Shown in pieces: positions 44,323 through 57,138 of a stretch of DNA of 64,000 bases (positions are counted from its first letter, which is position 1; the number at the start of each line of letters is the position of its first letter). A model generated the notes under the pieces. The model made no database searches, was not told the DNA's origin, and worked only from the letters and a program-made list of their open reading frames with translations. The stretch is taken from NCBI RefSeq assembly GCF_000213175.1, contig NW_009799104.1, positions 3,537,466-3,601,465 on the forward strand. Reading direction: 5' to 3'. Position numbers and translations under genes: made by a program. This stretch comes from Neurospora tetrasperma FGSC 2508. Lineage: Eukaryota > Ascomycota > Sordariomycetes > Sordariales > Sordariaceae.

Positions 44323-46040
44323 ATGACCATCGACATCCGCGATATCCTTGCCTGGCCCGGCGGCGATAACTCGACCGACACCGTCCTCTCTGGGGTCCAC
44401 CTCAACCTCACAGCCCTCGAGAACTGGAACTACACTCTATATTCCAACGGCACCCTGTCCAACGGCACAAAGTGTTACCTTACCTTCGAGCCGTATGCGC
44501 CAGCCCTCATCTTCCCCAACGGTACCTTTGTCAATGCCACACAGTGCTGGCATCCCGTCTATCCCATCGGCGCCCGTGCCGGCACCGGCCTGGGTTTCGC
44601 CGTCGCATTCGGTCTGGGTCTCGTCTTGACTCTGGTCGCCTTGAACAAACATGGAAAACTTCACCTGCCCTCGGAGAAACGGTTCCATCCCATCGGTCGC
44701 AGATGGCAGTGGTACTGGGCCATCTGGACTTGCGCCACCGCTTTGATCAGCCTATTCACGAACATCGATGTTGACCGATACTATCTACCCGAGATTCCTA
44801 TTGTGCTTACCTGCTTTTTCTGGTATTTGATGCAGATAGGTGCCATTGCTTGCACATGGGAGGCAGTCAGACATTGGGGCAGCTGGATGGAAAGACAGTT
44901 CATCGATCCGGATCCTTTCCGCCTTCGCCAGGAAGGCCGTCGCTACTGGGTCGAGCTTATCATCCCGCTGTTTGCGTATCTGTTCATGTGGTTGGTATGT
45001 CATAGTAGCCATCTTGTCCTACCCTACACCTTTCAGCTAACCGTTGTTCGCAGAACTTCTTCATCGTGGTCCCTCGCTCCTGGACCAAAATCGAACACCA
45101 GCGCTACCCCGAGCAAATCATCACCGACGCCAAGCCGACCGCCACCGACAACCGCTTCAAGTCCGCTCCCTTCTTCCTCTTTACCACCTGGCTCATCACC
45201 GTCTTCTCCCTCTGGCACTCCATCAGACACTACTGTCCGCGCAACCGGGGCATCATCAACCGCACCATCGGCCTCTTCAAGTTCACGCCCACCCGCTTTA
45301 TGCTCATCATCCCGCTCGCCTTCATCATTCCCCTGTACCAAGCCATGGCTGCCTGGAACTTCACCTGGAGTCCGCTCAACATCAAGGGAAAGCCCGAGGC
45401 TATCTACCCAGGAGGATATGCGCCCTCGTTGCTCATTGTCCTCATCCAAGCAATCTACGGATTGACCTCACCTAACGAAGACCGCGAGCTGATCCGCCAA
45501 CGCCGCGAACGCGGACATATTCTCGACGCCGAAATGGGTATCCAACGTAAACCAGCCTGGTGGCGCCGCGTCAACGAAGCCCCCGCCCCGAACATGACCA
45601 TGCGCGACAGAATCATGCGCAACGTACGCGAGATCGGCGGTGGCGGTCCTACCGCTCGGAACCTCAAGGAATCCATCCATACGCGCGCTGCCGAATCCAA
45701 ACCTCGCCCAACACCGAATGGTCCAGCCAGTCCCGGCGATGTCGAGATGGTTAGCATCCCCTCGCCTGAGCATGTCGTGGGGGTTACTGGCCCGATAGCG
45801 CCAGGAGACTTTGCTGCGGCGAGACAGACGGCGACGAGGTATGCGAATATGACGCCTAGCGCGGCGAGTAGGCAGTCGGAGTTGATGATGGATGGGCCGC
45901 GGGAAACAGTACCCCCACCACCGCCGTATTCGGATCGGCCACCGGCAGTGGGAGAGACGGGGAGGAATGATAGTGTGGCGTCAATGAGTCCAAGTATTAA
46001 TTCGCCGCCCGCGCAGATTAGGAGTATGCTCGATGTATGA
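44323..46040 (+). CDS. Fungal polytopic membrane protein, DUF2434-like
   Basis: There are two exons, 44323-44994 and 45054-46040 (GTATGT donor, GTTCGCAG acceptor), for 552 residues. The N-terminus is an extracellular or lumenal loop dense in N-glycosylation sequons (HLNLTALENWNYTLYSNGTL, NGTFVNATQC). About seven hydrophobic segments follow, including GLGFAVAFGLGLVLTLVAL, WYWAIWTCATALISLF, VELIIPLFAYLFMWL, FFLFTTWLITVFSLW and FMLIIPLAFIIPLYQAM. Signature stretches RRWQWYW and VPRSWTKIEHQRYP agree with my recollection of the DUF2434 family. The last 190 residues form a cytosolic tail with Arg-rich helices and a Pro-rich PPPPPYSDRPP. The PPPPY there fits a PPxY motif, so Rsp5-type ligases could bind it. 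Function unknown. Confidence 0.82.
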
Positions 46041-49000
46041 GGATCGTGATACGAGTTTGGATAACGAATGAATGGACTAAAATACAGATGTGGGAGAAGA
46101 AGATACCAGTTTGCATTCATTGTCGATGTTATACGGTACATATGGGCATAAGGGGCCGCGCAGGCCTTGGGAAAAGAAAAAAAAGGTGGTTGGACTGGCC
46201 ACAGACACGCTTCCCCCTCCATGCTTGAAGCAGGAAGGATGATGACAGGACATACAAACCTATCCACGATCATATTTTCGAGAGAGGGGATACACGAGAC
46301 AAAGAGTGAACGACCAGGAAAACGTTATAACGGTTAAGACAGGCGGATCTGAGTGAAGATAATCTCCTCTTCATTGTATTCGTTCTTGTACCGAACATAA
46401 TCTCTATAGTTGTAGTAGTATTTACTAGTCATTGTCATCTAACGACCAAGATAATCACCACTTTACACAAGCTGTCGAGTATACCCCTTCGGTAACTTGC
46501 TAATAATCCATTTTACTCGTACGTCTCGAACCGTTCTATTCGTCTTTGGCAGTCTACCAACTACGCCAAAACCACACTTTCTTTCCGTGCCTACCGAGGT
46601 CGACTATCTTGACCTTGTCCGAACGCCGAGCCAGGATAGCTTCCGTGATGTCCTTCCCTCCCTTGGGCCAGCCAGCTAGCCAACTGTTGCCGAATTCTGA
46701 ATTGCGTTCATTGGCTTCCATTTGAATCCTTCTGTCGGTCAGCCGGTGGCTCGACTGCTGGCCCCCATCTCTTTGTTTTCTGTTTGGATGAACTAGAGGT
46801 ATTCTTCATAGTAACACATCGATGGGTACCATATCGTATGTGTAAGAATATTCTGGACGAGAGTTCAAAACATGTAAGCCGTTTCATTACCTAATTGCTT
46901 TATCTCAAAGCTACTCCTTTATCCTTCATATAGGTGTGGCCTGTCGTTCACTGATAGATGTTTGTTCTTTTGCTTAGCGATATATTGATGCTTGGCGATA
47001 GGTACCTAGGTACTGGTTCCCGATGTTATGGGTACTACATGTAACTAAGGTGTAGGTAAAACCCGTTATAAGTCGACTATACCTACTTGGGCCAAGTACT
47101 GCAGTACCTACCTGTCTGCATGTAGTTCCTTCCTTAGTTGTTGTTCGTCCTTCTTCAATCACTTTTCCACCTCCACCTCTACTGTATCTTCCACCTCGTC
47201 AATTTGTTCTTTTGCCTTTATTTATTTGTCCGCCTCTTTTTCTGTTTTTACCAACTACCGACAGGTACAGACACGGCAGTTGTACTCACTCACCAGGCCT
47301 AGCATGCTTGGATCGCCCTGACGAGGGCCTCTTCCAGGCGACACGTCCCGGACTTTCTCTCCGGAGGAGTCCTTCTCCTCCTCCTTCTTCACCGGTCCCA
47401 ACCCAATTGAGGGGAGCAAGAGAAATGCCGACGATTTCTAGGAACAATAAAATGTTACTGCTTGTCTCACTCCCAAGTCCCAAAAGACATACACGTCAGC
47501 CCTGTGAGTCCAGACAGACACCCGTCCGTCCGTCCGTCCGTTGTTGTCCAGCCTTTGATATGTTCGATCGTCACCACGTTTTTCGCGTGCGGCAGATAGG
47601 TAGGTGGATACATATATAGTAAGCACTAATATAGACTGAGACGGGGCTGTAGGCTTCAAAGGTTACCTACCATGTTGTGATATTTTGAGGAGGGTGTTGT
47701 TGGCTACTATGTATGTATGTATGTCTTGGTTTCTTTTCTTTTTTCTTCTTCTTTTGTACACTTATACGATTACGAATGCTCAGGGTCAATGTGGCTGAGT
47801 GAGTTCTGGAGACGGGAGAGAGGAGGAGTGAGGTGTTAGAAGCTGGATTGATAGCAAAAAAATGATAGCAGAGAAGAAACGAACACAAAAGAAAAATAGC
47901 ATATCGTACGCAGTGGCGGTACTGTATCGTCAACATTCCGAGCTTACCGGGCCTGATCCGTACATACGTGTAGTGTAGTGTAGTGTAGTATACTATCTTC
48001 CAATCCTGGTCTGTACCTCGATTTCCTACATACTTGCCTCTAAAGGTAACCGACTGGCCGGGTCCGGAGCTCCACTCCGGCGGGGGTCGCGCGGGCGGGC
48101 GGCAGCTGCATTTGTGGCGTCTCCACTCCACCGTGGTCCGGTACGGTCCATACCAAAGGATTGGATTCTTTTCTTTCTTTTTTTTGTAAATCGAATACCT
48201 ACTGTATCGGCTCAAGTTCGTTCCCCTTTTGCGCCTTTTCATTTGTATCTTGTATTCCATTCGCGCGAATACGCGTATAGTGACCAGTTGTAATGCATGT
48301 GAAGTTTTGAGAACCCCCGGCCCAAAGCCAAGATACCAAGAACCCCTTTTCATGATTTCTTCAGCTGAGTCGGGTATGCAACGTCGATAGCGACCAGTGA
48401 TCTAATCTGTCCCGGAACCCTTTTCAACCCCAAACAGCTGGCAGCTTCCTGGAGCTACATAGGTAGTTGTATTGTTGGGTCAGAGCCAGGGGAGTTTTTC
48501 TTTTTTTTCCTTTTTTTTCCGAACTCACTGCGAACTACTTACCTACAGTTGAACTACGGTTGGCTTGGCGATCGATTACATACAGACGCGAGGGATCATA
48601 GTGAGTTTTTGTAAATCTATGAGATCTCACCTACACACCATGTTGCTGTCGATCTTTGACTATCTACGCTCGATACGGTACTGTTTACATCCGCGTTAAA
48701 TGCGGGCGACGGACGACGGGCGACGGGCGATGAGGTGGAATGTGGCAATGTTTATCGTGTCCAGTCAGTGTCGAGCCAATATACTATTCTAGGTACTTGG
48801 TTTTTAGGTTCGTTTTGAAATCCTAAAATCAGGAACAACAGCTTTCCAACGCATCTCTCGGTTCAACACTAGCCCGAGCGGCAGCCGGTGCGGGGAAGCT
48901 GGAAGCTGGAAGCTACCTCTAGGTGCCTATAAATAGCCAAGCTCTTTGAGCTCGGCGCCCAGCGTTGTGATTTGTATCGCCCAGTTATCACTCAGGCACA

Positions 49001-49360
49001 GCAAAGGAGCCGGAGCTGGGGACCGTTGACGAGTAGCGAAGAAGACAATGATGCATCAATCGCTAGATTGTATCGTGTTCGTCCATTTGTTAGTCGACCA
49101 GTCAAAGGGGCATCCGTTGTCGGGACCGAAGGTTGGTGGTTGCTATCGGAAGCGCCCGATATAGGTAGCTCTTGTTTTATAGGTAATAGATGATATAAAG
49201 TTTGCAGATAAGCTTCCAAACGAGTGGCTACGACGATTCAGGGACTTCCGAAGTTCCTGCCAGCTTGTCAGGGGTACACTTTCACAGCACCCGACGTTCG
49301 GTACCTAGTAGACTGACATTTGAGGACCGAATGAGAACATGAGGTAAGTAAGCAAGGCTA

Positions 49361-49387
49361 GGCTGGGCTGGGCTGGGCTGGGCTGGG
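49361..49387 (+). repeat. (GGGCT)n microsatellite
   Basis: Five tandem copies of GGCTG/GGGCT. Confidence 0.9.
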
Positions 49388-51956
49388 GTCATGGTTGCAT
49401 CAGACCTGTCACTTTATTGCGATGCCTGCCCTGAGCCAAGAGAGAGGGACTGGAGAGACTGTTGTTGTCAGAATGCCATGTCGATGACATGGTCTCTTTG
49501 CTGGACCATAGGTAGGTGTAGTGTACCTGAAGGCGGTGGAGCATCTTTCCGGTCACTTGCATTTTGCTCCTTACCTTTTGACCCTGCCGCGGGGAGAATC
49601 CCTTTGCTTCCAGATTACTGGGCCGATGCTGGACAGAAGACTGCAGCGGATGTGTCGAGATCATATATAACGTCAACTTGACCCAAGCTCCAAAAGATGG
49701 TGGAGTGGAGACAGAGTTTGGGAACTTAGTACACTACAGTACGCGGTGGGTAGGCTGAGGACCACTTGACGGGAGAGACTCTTCTCACCCGATCGGTCGG
49801 ACATTGCCTGGCTTCGGGGAAGAAAATCGAATCGTGGATTTGACTCCTGTCAACCAGAGGCACCAAGCTGCAACAACTAACCTTTGTTGCCTGGCTTTCG
49901 ATATGACCAGGACCAAGCTGAATTTCCTTACCTGTGTCTGGAATCAAGCCACCTTCTCTGGCGTGGATCCAGGGCCAGGCAGAAACAATGCAAGGTACCT
50001 ACCTACCTTACTCTGGGATGCCGGCTACACAAGATCCCCGCAGAAGGGCGTACCTTCCACTTTGCTTTTTCAAGACTGACTGGAGAATGTGAAATGAGCC
50101 TTTCCGAAGCCGAACGATAACATCTGCAAGAGATTCCCATTACTTCCATGGTATGCATTGCTGTCCCTGGCAGGTGCAGTATTGTCTCCATCTGCACTGC
50201 TTGTTTGGCTTCCTGGCTCGCTTTGTCAACCCAAGAGATGGCAAGCTGATAAAAGGATATTAAAATGGTGAAACAGTGAAAGCAAAACAAGCGCACATGG
50301 GATTGCCAGTTGAGGTTTTGAAACTGATATGTAAGCTCAACAACTCTGCCACGTTATACACATTGTAGATTCGCATGTCCATTTGGACGTGTGACCGCCA
50401 TGTGACTGCCAGGATGAGGCTATTTCGTGTCTTGTTTTCCATCCTTTCGGATTCCGGTTAGTCCCAACGCACGCACTTTACACTGCAGGGGCAGCTAGCG
50501 CAAAGTGTAGGCGCCGGCGATGCTGATGATGTGCTTCACTTTATGCAGAGTGAGTGGCCTGAGTGGATCTGATTAGCATCCTACACTAAACGGCGTTCGG
50601 CCTTGTGAACAACGAATTCGGTCCCAGGCGACGGGTCAGATAGGCAATTGTATTGGCCTTTGTTTCACCGAATTCCGTGGACCGACCGCATGCGGCGGCA
50701 GTCAACTTTGGTCATGACGTTGACGGGCATTTCAGGCACCAGAGAATTGGACTTTGGTTCCTAGCCGCTGCTGGCATCAGGCATCACTCATCAGCAGATG
50801 AATGCAGCACTAGCCAGCAGCTAACCTCAAGGTAGGGAAGGCGCTAGCACCCCCCCTGCTTACTTCCTGTCCACTTTCAGTGGGGTTTGATCGATCTCTG
50901 TTGAAAAAGAATGCCCCACCCGCCCGGACCCGAGTACGTAGCCCCACACTGCTCTTCGCTCCTGCATGATCCCCTCGATCCCTACCATCCAACCATATGA
51001 CGCCATCCATGACCACGCATTGGCTACCTAACAGCTCTTATCCCCCTCTGTGGCCCACGATAAGGTACCTGGAGCAGTGCGCCCGCGTTGAGCCGCGTAG
51101 ATCAGTGCTGCCAATCGGCACATCCGTTACCAGATGTTAGCGTGTTAGTGAACCTATCGATCACTGCACTCACACATTTTTTCCTTCTTTCTGCAGAAAA
51201 AGCAACGAAAATCGATTTTTCACGTCCCTTCTCGAATTTCCCAATCCTCGATCCACCAAACCGGTCAACACCCATGATGGCCTAACGGGAAAATCCTCCA
51301 TCCGATGACGACGACGACAACAAAAACAATAACAACAACAACGAACAGAATAACGGGAGCGCGCGACAACGGCAAGGTCGACTTCCAACTTACCTGGAAC
51401 CTAAGAGCGGTGTCGTCTTGGTAACACATACACTACCATACTCGTGTCACTGAAGGACAAAAGGGCATGCGATGACGCGGACAGCGGCATCCTGACCCTG
51501 GCTGACACTGGCTTTTGTCTCTCAAGGTTCTGGACCTGGATTCTGGGTACCTACTTTGCCCATCGGCATGCTGCTCATGCAGTATCACGTCAACAAACTG
51601 CATAAGCGGCCGATCAAGAAACCTGCTCTTCTTCGCTAGAGACAGCAGAAGCAAGCAAGTCTGGGAAATGTGCCGTGGACAAGTTGCCCTTGGAAACAGA
51701 ACAAAACCAAAATGACACTGCTTGTCTGGGGCTGAAGCAACGCTGTGCCGTAACACATGCCTCAACAAGCTTACAGCGTCTCAGGAACCGAGAGAGGCAC
51801 CCAAGGCAACGAGGGAGGGTAACACCAAATCGGAGAGAAACCGGTGAGGTGGAACGGGCGCGAATCCGATTGTGCCCTCTTCACGCTAAAAGGTCTCTAA
51901 CCTTTCCGTCTCATTGTTCTCGAACAAGCTCTCGCGTGTCGGCCCTGCCACGGCCC

Positions 51957-51988
51957 CTCCCTTCCCTTCCCTTCCCTTCCCTTCCCTT
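51957..51988 (+). repeat. (CCCTT)n microsatellite
   Basis: Six tandem copies of CTTCC/CCCTT in a pyrimidine-rich stretch. Confidence 0.9.
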
Positions 51989-54332
51989 GCAGAGTCCCAG
52001 TCTCAGTCAGTCCCCATTTGCATCCTGCATCTCATTGGATCCAGAAGAGTGTATGACGCTCAGGAACCATCGGTACCAAGCAATAAGTGAGCAGGATCAG
52101 ACACAAAGCAGGCATTCAGGTACGCTGCTCCTCTGTCCTTGCATCACACGCACCCCTTTCGCCATTATCAGCACATGCACATGGGAAGTGTGGATAAGAC
52201 GTAAGATGCAATGTGTCGCCCAGGCTGGTCGGTCAGGCACCCGAACTCCGAATAAGGAACACGGACACAGACACACAAGGCACACAAAAGTATGACAAGG
52301 AGTTGGAGTCACAAAGACACCGGGCAAGGCGAAGGAGGGACACTCACTCACGGTTTGGTATATACTGACTTGTAGGGTAACAGTGGGACAGGGCACCGCG
52401 CTTGCTTGCCACACGGGGATTCACCGCCAACTCTCCCCTCCCCTAGCGCGCACCCATTGCATTGCTTGGTAGGTATACGGTTCCTGACGGGCCCTTGCTG
52501 GTTGCTGCTGCCGGTGATCCTGACTCAGAGCAAGCTTTGGGTTTGTGCAATGGTGATATGGTGATGAGTTGCACTTGGCTGGCACACTCCATAGTAAGAG
52601 GTCAGTTTAATGTTCCCATGACCTGAAATGCACTGTCATTAGTGACGGGAGATGGACATATAGGGTGGTATCATCCATCTGATATCCCAAGCCGCGATCT
52701 CCGATTGTCGATGAACATCGATGGGCCGCGTCCGGGATTCTCGCATCGTACCCGGAACAAGGCAACTTGCCACCGACAGAGCCTCATAACAAACACAAGC
52801 GCTTTGCCATCCCTGCCGTCAGAAAAAGAAGGAAAAAAGAAGAAAAATCAAGTAAAAAAATATGGCCAAAGGGCGGGGATGGCAGAATGGTAGGAACCCT
52901 TCCCTGGTCCCAATGAATAAAAATCTGCGCTGTCGTCAAAACAGGCTGTCTGCCCCTGGGCCCTGGCTGGATGTTGGAAGACGCGGCTGTGAGTGCCCCC
53001 TGTAAAACCTGCCTGCCACTAATCACATGTGCATGAACTAGGAACAAAAGTCTTTTGACCCTGGCTGTGCCTGTGCCTGGAGGGGTGCACTCGTACCTTT
53101 TTTTTTTTCTTTTCTTCTTAGTTTTTGGGCTACGAGACGCTCCTGCACGGCTCGTGCGTGAGCTTGAGCAAAGCTAACAATGATATCTCCACCCCGTCAT
53201 CATGCGGGGTCAGGACACCTCAGCTGGGTGAGGTTGGGCAGAAAAACGGGCATCATCACAAGCATTTACCTAGTTGCGGACCTTGAACCTCTTGGACTGC
53301 GTTACTGCAACCAGTCAGTGGCTTCGCTCCATGAGACGATTCTCTGGAACGAGAAAGTTGTGCACGACACCGCTGGAAGCGTGGACAAAGTCTCGGGCCT
53401 CAGCTCTTCCAGGTGTCACTGTCGCCGCAAACGGCTCTGCCCATTCGGATGAGTGTAACTGGATGTTCACGGTTCTACCCGCCGATTCCGCACTAACAAG
53501 CTTCATCAATCCGCTTTGTTGTTGATAATCGGTCTTTTCGCCGATTCGATGTCGATCACAACGAGTGCCGACATCACCTGCATCGTACAGGTATCCTTTG
53601 TCCATTTGTACACTAGGTACATTAGAAAATGTGATACTTTTGGGGGGGTTGATCCCTTGAAGTGCTGTGGACCTTACAAAAATGAGGAGCAGACACAACC
53701 CAAAGCGGCTATTATTTTGTACGCGCTTCTCATCACGCGAAAAGGCATGCTTGCTGCTAGGGGAATACCACAACTCTCAGGTTACAGCCCACTGAGCCCC
53801 CCCTCCCGCTGGTGGATCGCATCCCCTTTTATGAAACAGCCCAAGCATTCCAACCCCTCCTTCGACCCTCGTTTTCTTTGACAGCTGGGAAGTCTAAAAG
53901 AGAAGATCCCCCGCTCCCGGCTTCCCATTGCCGCCCTTCCCTTGTGTTTCCTTGGCCAAATCCCTCTACATGGGTACCCAATACCACTTGTCCATCCATC
54001 CAGTGTTTTCGTTTTACGGTTTTTTCCGGATGACGCCGCCCGAACCGGCCGTCTTGGACCCCCGGTTTGTTTTTGTCGTTGGGAAAAAAAAAGATGGTTC
54101 AGTTTGAGTCCAGGTTGAGTTTCCAGTGGTGGGTGGTGCCTGTCTGCCTGTGCCTGGCTGTCTGTGCCTGTGTGCACTTTGACACCCAAGACATCAGCTG
54201 TAACAGTACCGCGCACGTATGCGCTGTTCTCGGACTCCCTCCCGTTCTCGGGATGATACCATCGAGTAGAAGAAAGATAAGAGAATGGATAACACTCGCA
54301 AGGTAACCCAGCCAAAAGATGTCCTGGCCGGG

Positions 54333-54358
54333 AAAAAAAAAAAAAAAAAAAAAAAAAA
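54333..54358 (+). repeat. A26 homopolymer
   Basis: An uninterrupted run of 26 A in the gene-free region. Confidence 0.95.
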
Positions 54359-56146
54359 CCAAGGAAGAATAGGGATGTGAAACACTGACATCAACCATCG
54401 GCACAAAAACTGGAGCAAAAACGTGCTCTCGAGGTACACGGACGGACTGAAGTTTGAGCAACGGGCACCCCAAGCTGCAAACGCCGTGGCTACGTAGGAT
54501 CAAAGAATAGCTCTAGTGTTGTAGGTAGGCATACTGCTGCTGCTGTAAACTGTTGCGTAAACATCTCGTTCCGTCCCATGTCATCGTCTCACCATTGGCC
54601 GCCATCACACTTTCTCCACAATCTGAGCCCAAGCAAGGTACCCGTAAGCCTCTCTCTGGTCAACTCTTCCGGGCCAACTCATTCACGCCTATCTATACAC
54701 CTTTCATTCTTACTAGTCTAGGCAGGAGAATTTCACAAGAAGCAGTCGATGCTGCTACAAGGTCAGGTACACTACATACATAGCATCGGGGTCACCTGTC
54801 CTGCCACCTGAATAACCTCAACTTGGCGGCATATCCCCCATCCACAACATACGGACGCTGACAGGCCAACAAGCCCCAGGCAAGGGAGAGGGGAGGGTCC
54901 CCGGTCCTGACTCTCGGTACTCCTTTCGGTAGTGTACACACAACCAGGTACATATGTAGCAGCGCTAAAGGCAAGGACAGCCTGATCCCATCCCATGGCT
55001 TCCGAGATCCCATCGACGACAAGACACCACCACATTTGTCCGATAGGGAACCCGTTGCATTGGCGGTATCCAGCCCGACCGACGTGCATACACAGCTGTT
55101 GTTCTCTCTGTTTGGTTGGCTCCCTCGAGTAGTGTAGCATCCAATCCATCCATTCCTCCCCCCCTTGATCGAGTAGTTCGCCAGCAATGGCGGCGGCGTG
55201 CCACCAGCCATTACAACTCAAACAAACAGATGCAACCAAAGAGGCCTGCCTGCCAGCCAGCAGAGCAAGCGTATCTCACCACTCATCCATCACCGTAAAA
55301 GAGGCGGCGACTGGGAGGCTCACAGTCACGGTAACCAAGCAATCAATCATTCGGGCTACGGGCGGCGTCATCAATCATCTGGCATTCCCCTAGGCAGTAA
55401 CCCGGTGAGGGTGGGCATCCATCCATCCATTCATCCATTATCCATCATCCGAGCATCCAGTCCCGGGAGTAAAAGAGAGAGGGAGAGAGGGAGAGAGATA
55501 GGTGTTAGGGTCAACATATCCACTCGGGCGGCGACTGGACCTGACCACTGACCACTGATCACTGACCAGACAGACCACGACGATAGGACATGACCCCAGG
55601 AACCGACCTGGACGATCAGAGACCAGGACCACATATGTAGGTGCAGGACAGGACAGGAACGGAAGAAGTCAGGCCAGGAGACCTACACAATTGCCACTTC
55701 CCCTGTCTCGTGCGCGCCATTCAAGGAACCCGCTTCGTCACAGCCTTTTTATCTTTTTTTTTCTTCCCTTTTCCTTGAGGAAGGGGGGGAGGGGTACATT
55801 ACATATCCATCCTTTTGTGGCATTCTGCTTGCTTCACTTGCTTCTGCTGCTTTCGGGACCTGCTTTTGCCTTTTTTTTTTTTTGCCCACTTTCTTGGCGT
55901 ACACGTACATATGTATGCAACTGTAGCCATAGTATCGAGGTTGGCTTGGCAAAAGGGACAGACAAGCAATTAACTCACACTGCCCCTGTGTCAGAAGACT
56001 TGACTTGACTTGAGTGACAGGAAGAGAAAAAGACGGGAAACGGGCAGAGAGGAAAGAAAAAAAAGGATCCCCACTTGGGCCCCCGGACGACATACGACAT
56101 ATCGACGACTGCTTCTTCTCAGTGCCCATATCCACACTACCTCTAT

Positions 56147-57138
56147 GTACTACTTTTTGTCCCGCCCCGCCCTCCTCCTTCGATAATCAACAGGACATAG
56201 CTACCTAATCCCGGCAAACCCATTCCATCTCCACCGTGCCGCCCACCCACCAGCAAAGTCCAAGCCCGGCCAGCAAGATCCTGTCAGCGTCCCGCCCCAA
56301 GAAAGAATCCTGACCCGACCTGAGTGTCAGCATCACCCATTTTCCATTCATTCCATCTTCTCTCTTTCTGAACGCAGGCACCACTACGACCACCACGACC
56401 ACCACGACCACCACCATCTGCCATCAGCACCACTCACTGTCACTGCCACTGCCACCTTTAGTTTGACACTACTCTAGGCGACGGCAATCCCAAAACAGCC
56501 TTGAGATCATATCACGACAAGGACGACGACGACAACCGAGACGGCAGGCGGACTAGCCTCCTCCTCCTCCTCCACCACCACCACCACACCAAACAACTTG
56601 TGCGACATCGACACAAAAAAAAAACACTACACATACAACCCGCCGTCTCCCAGGGGGGAATTTGACCGCACACCACCCACCTACCTGGCCAACAGTGACC
56701 TGAGACGACCAAAAGATCGGCATTGCGCCCCTTTCTGTTCCCGCTCTGCCTCCGACCTCTTCCATTTCCATCCTAGTCCCCAGCAGTCACACTCACTCTC
56801 ACTCCCACCACTCCAATCGATCCCTCGCCCAGTCGCTTCTCAAACGAAACGCAGTGAGCGCTGAGTGCCCCTCCCCGCACTTGACCCCTGCCGCGCGTGC
56901 CTACTACCTACATACATACAAGCACACACTTTCCTGACCTCAGCCTCATCCACTTTCCTTCCTTCCTGCTTCTGTCATCGCTTTGTTCTTTTTCAACAAA
57001 ACTGTCTCGGGTCCCCCCCCCCCCTCTATCCTCATTCGCCTCTCGTCCCGAGTGCGCCTTTTCTTCCATCCCGTCTCGTCTTCGGGCAAAGCAATATACA
57101 CACAGTAGTAGCCGCCGCCGCCGCCGCCATCCGCTATC
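56147..57138 (+). promoter_or_regulatory. ATG-free leader/promoter of the C2H2 regulator
   Basis: For 992 nt before the start codon there is not one ATG in any plus-strand frame; the last before it is at 56144. The stretch is C-rich, with CCACCA, CTCCTC and CGCCGC repeats, and ends GCCGCCATCCGCTATCATGG. That is what a long 5' UTR under selection against upstream starts looks like. The transcription start is unknown. Confidence 0.6.

Larger units (their letters stand above)
46041..56146. other. 10 kb gene-free region upstream of the C2H2 regulator
   Basis: I find no coding region with a domain, sensible splice pattern or consistent composition in this span; open frames stay below about 230 codons and look random or homopolymer-rich. 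It contains many TACCTA/TAGGTA motifs (for example near 47000, 49990 and 54520) and pentanucleotide and homopolymer tracts listed separately. Such long deserts in this group commonly lie upstream of regulatory genes. It may carry distal control elements, a long leader with introns, or noncoding transcripts; sequence alone does not say which. Confidence 0.5.

Noticed and set aside
47667-48353. 228-codon minus-strand frame
   Set aside because: Lys-rich runs come from homopolymers and the rest looks random; no splice-supported continuation.
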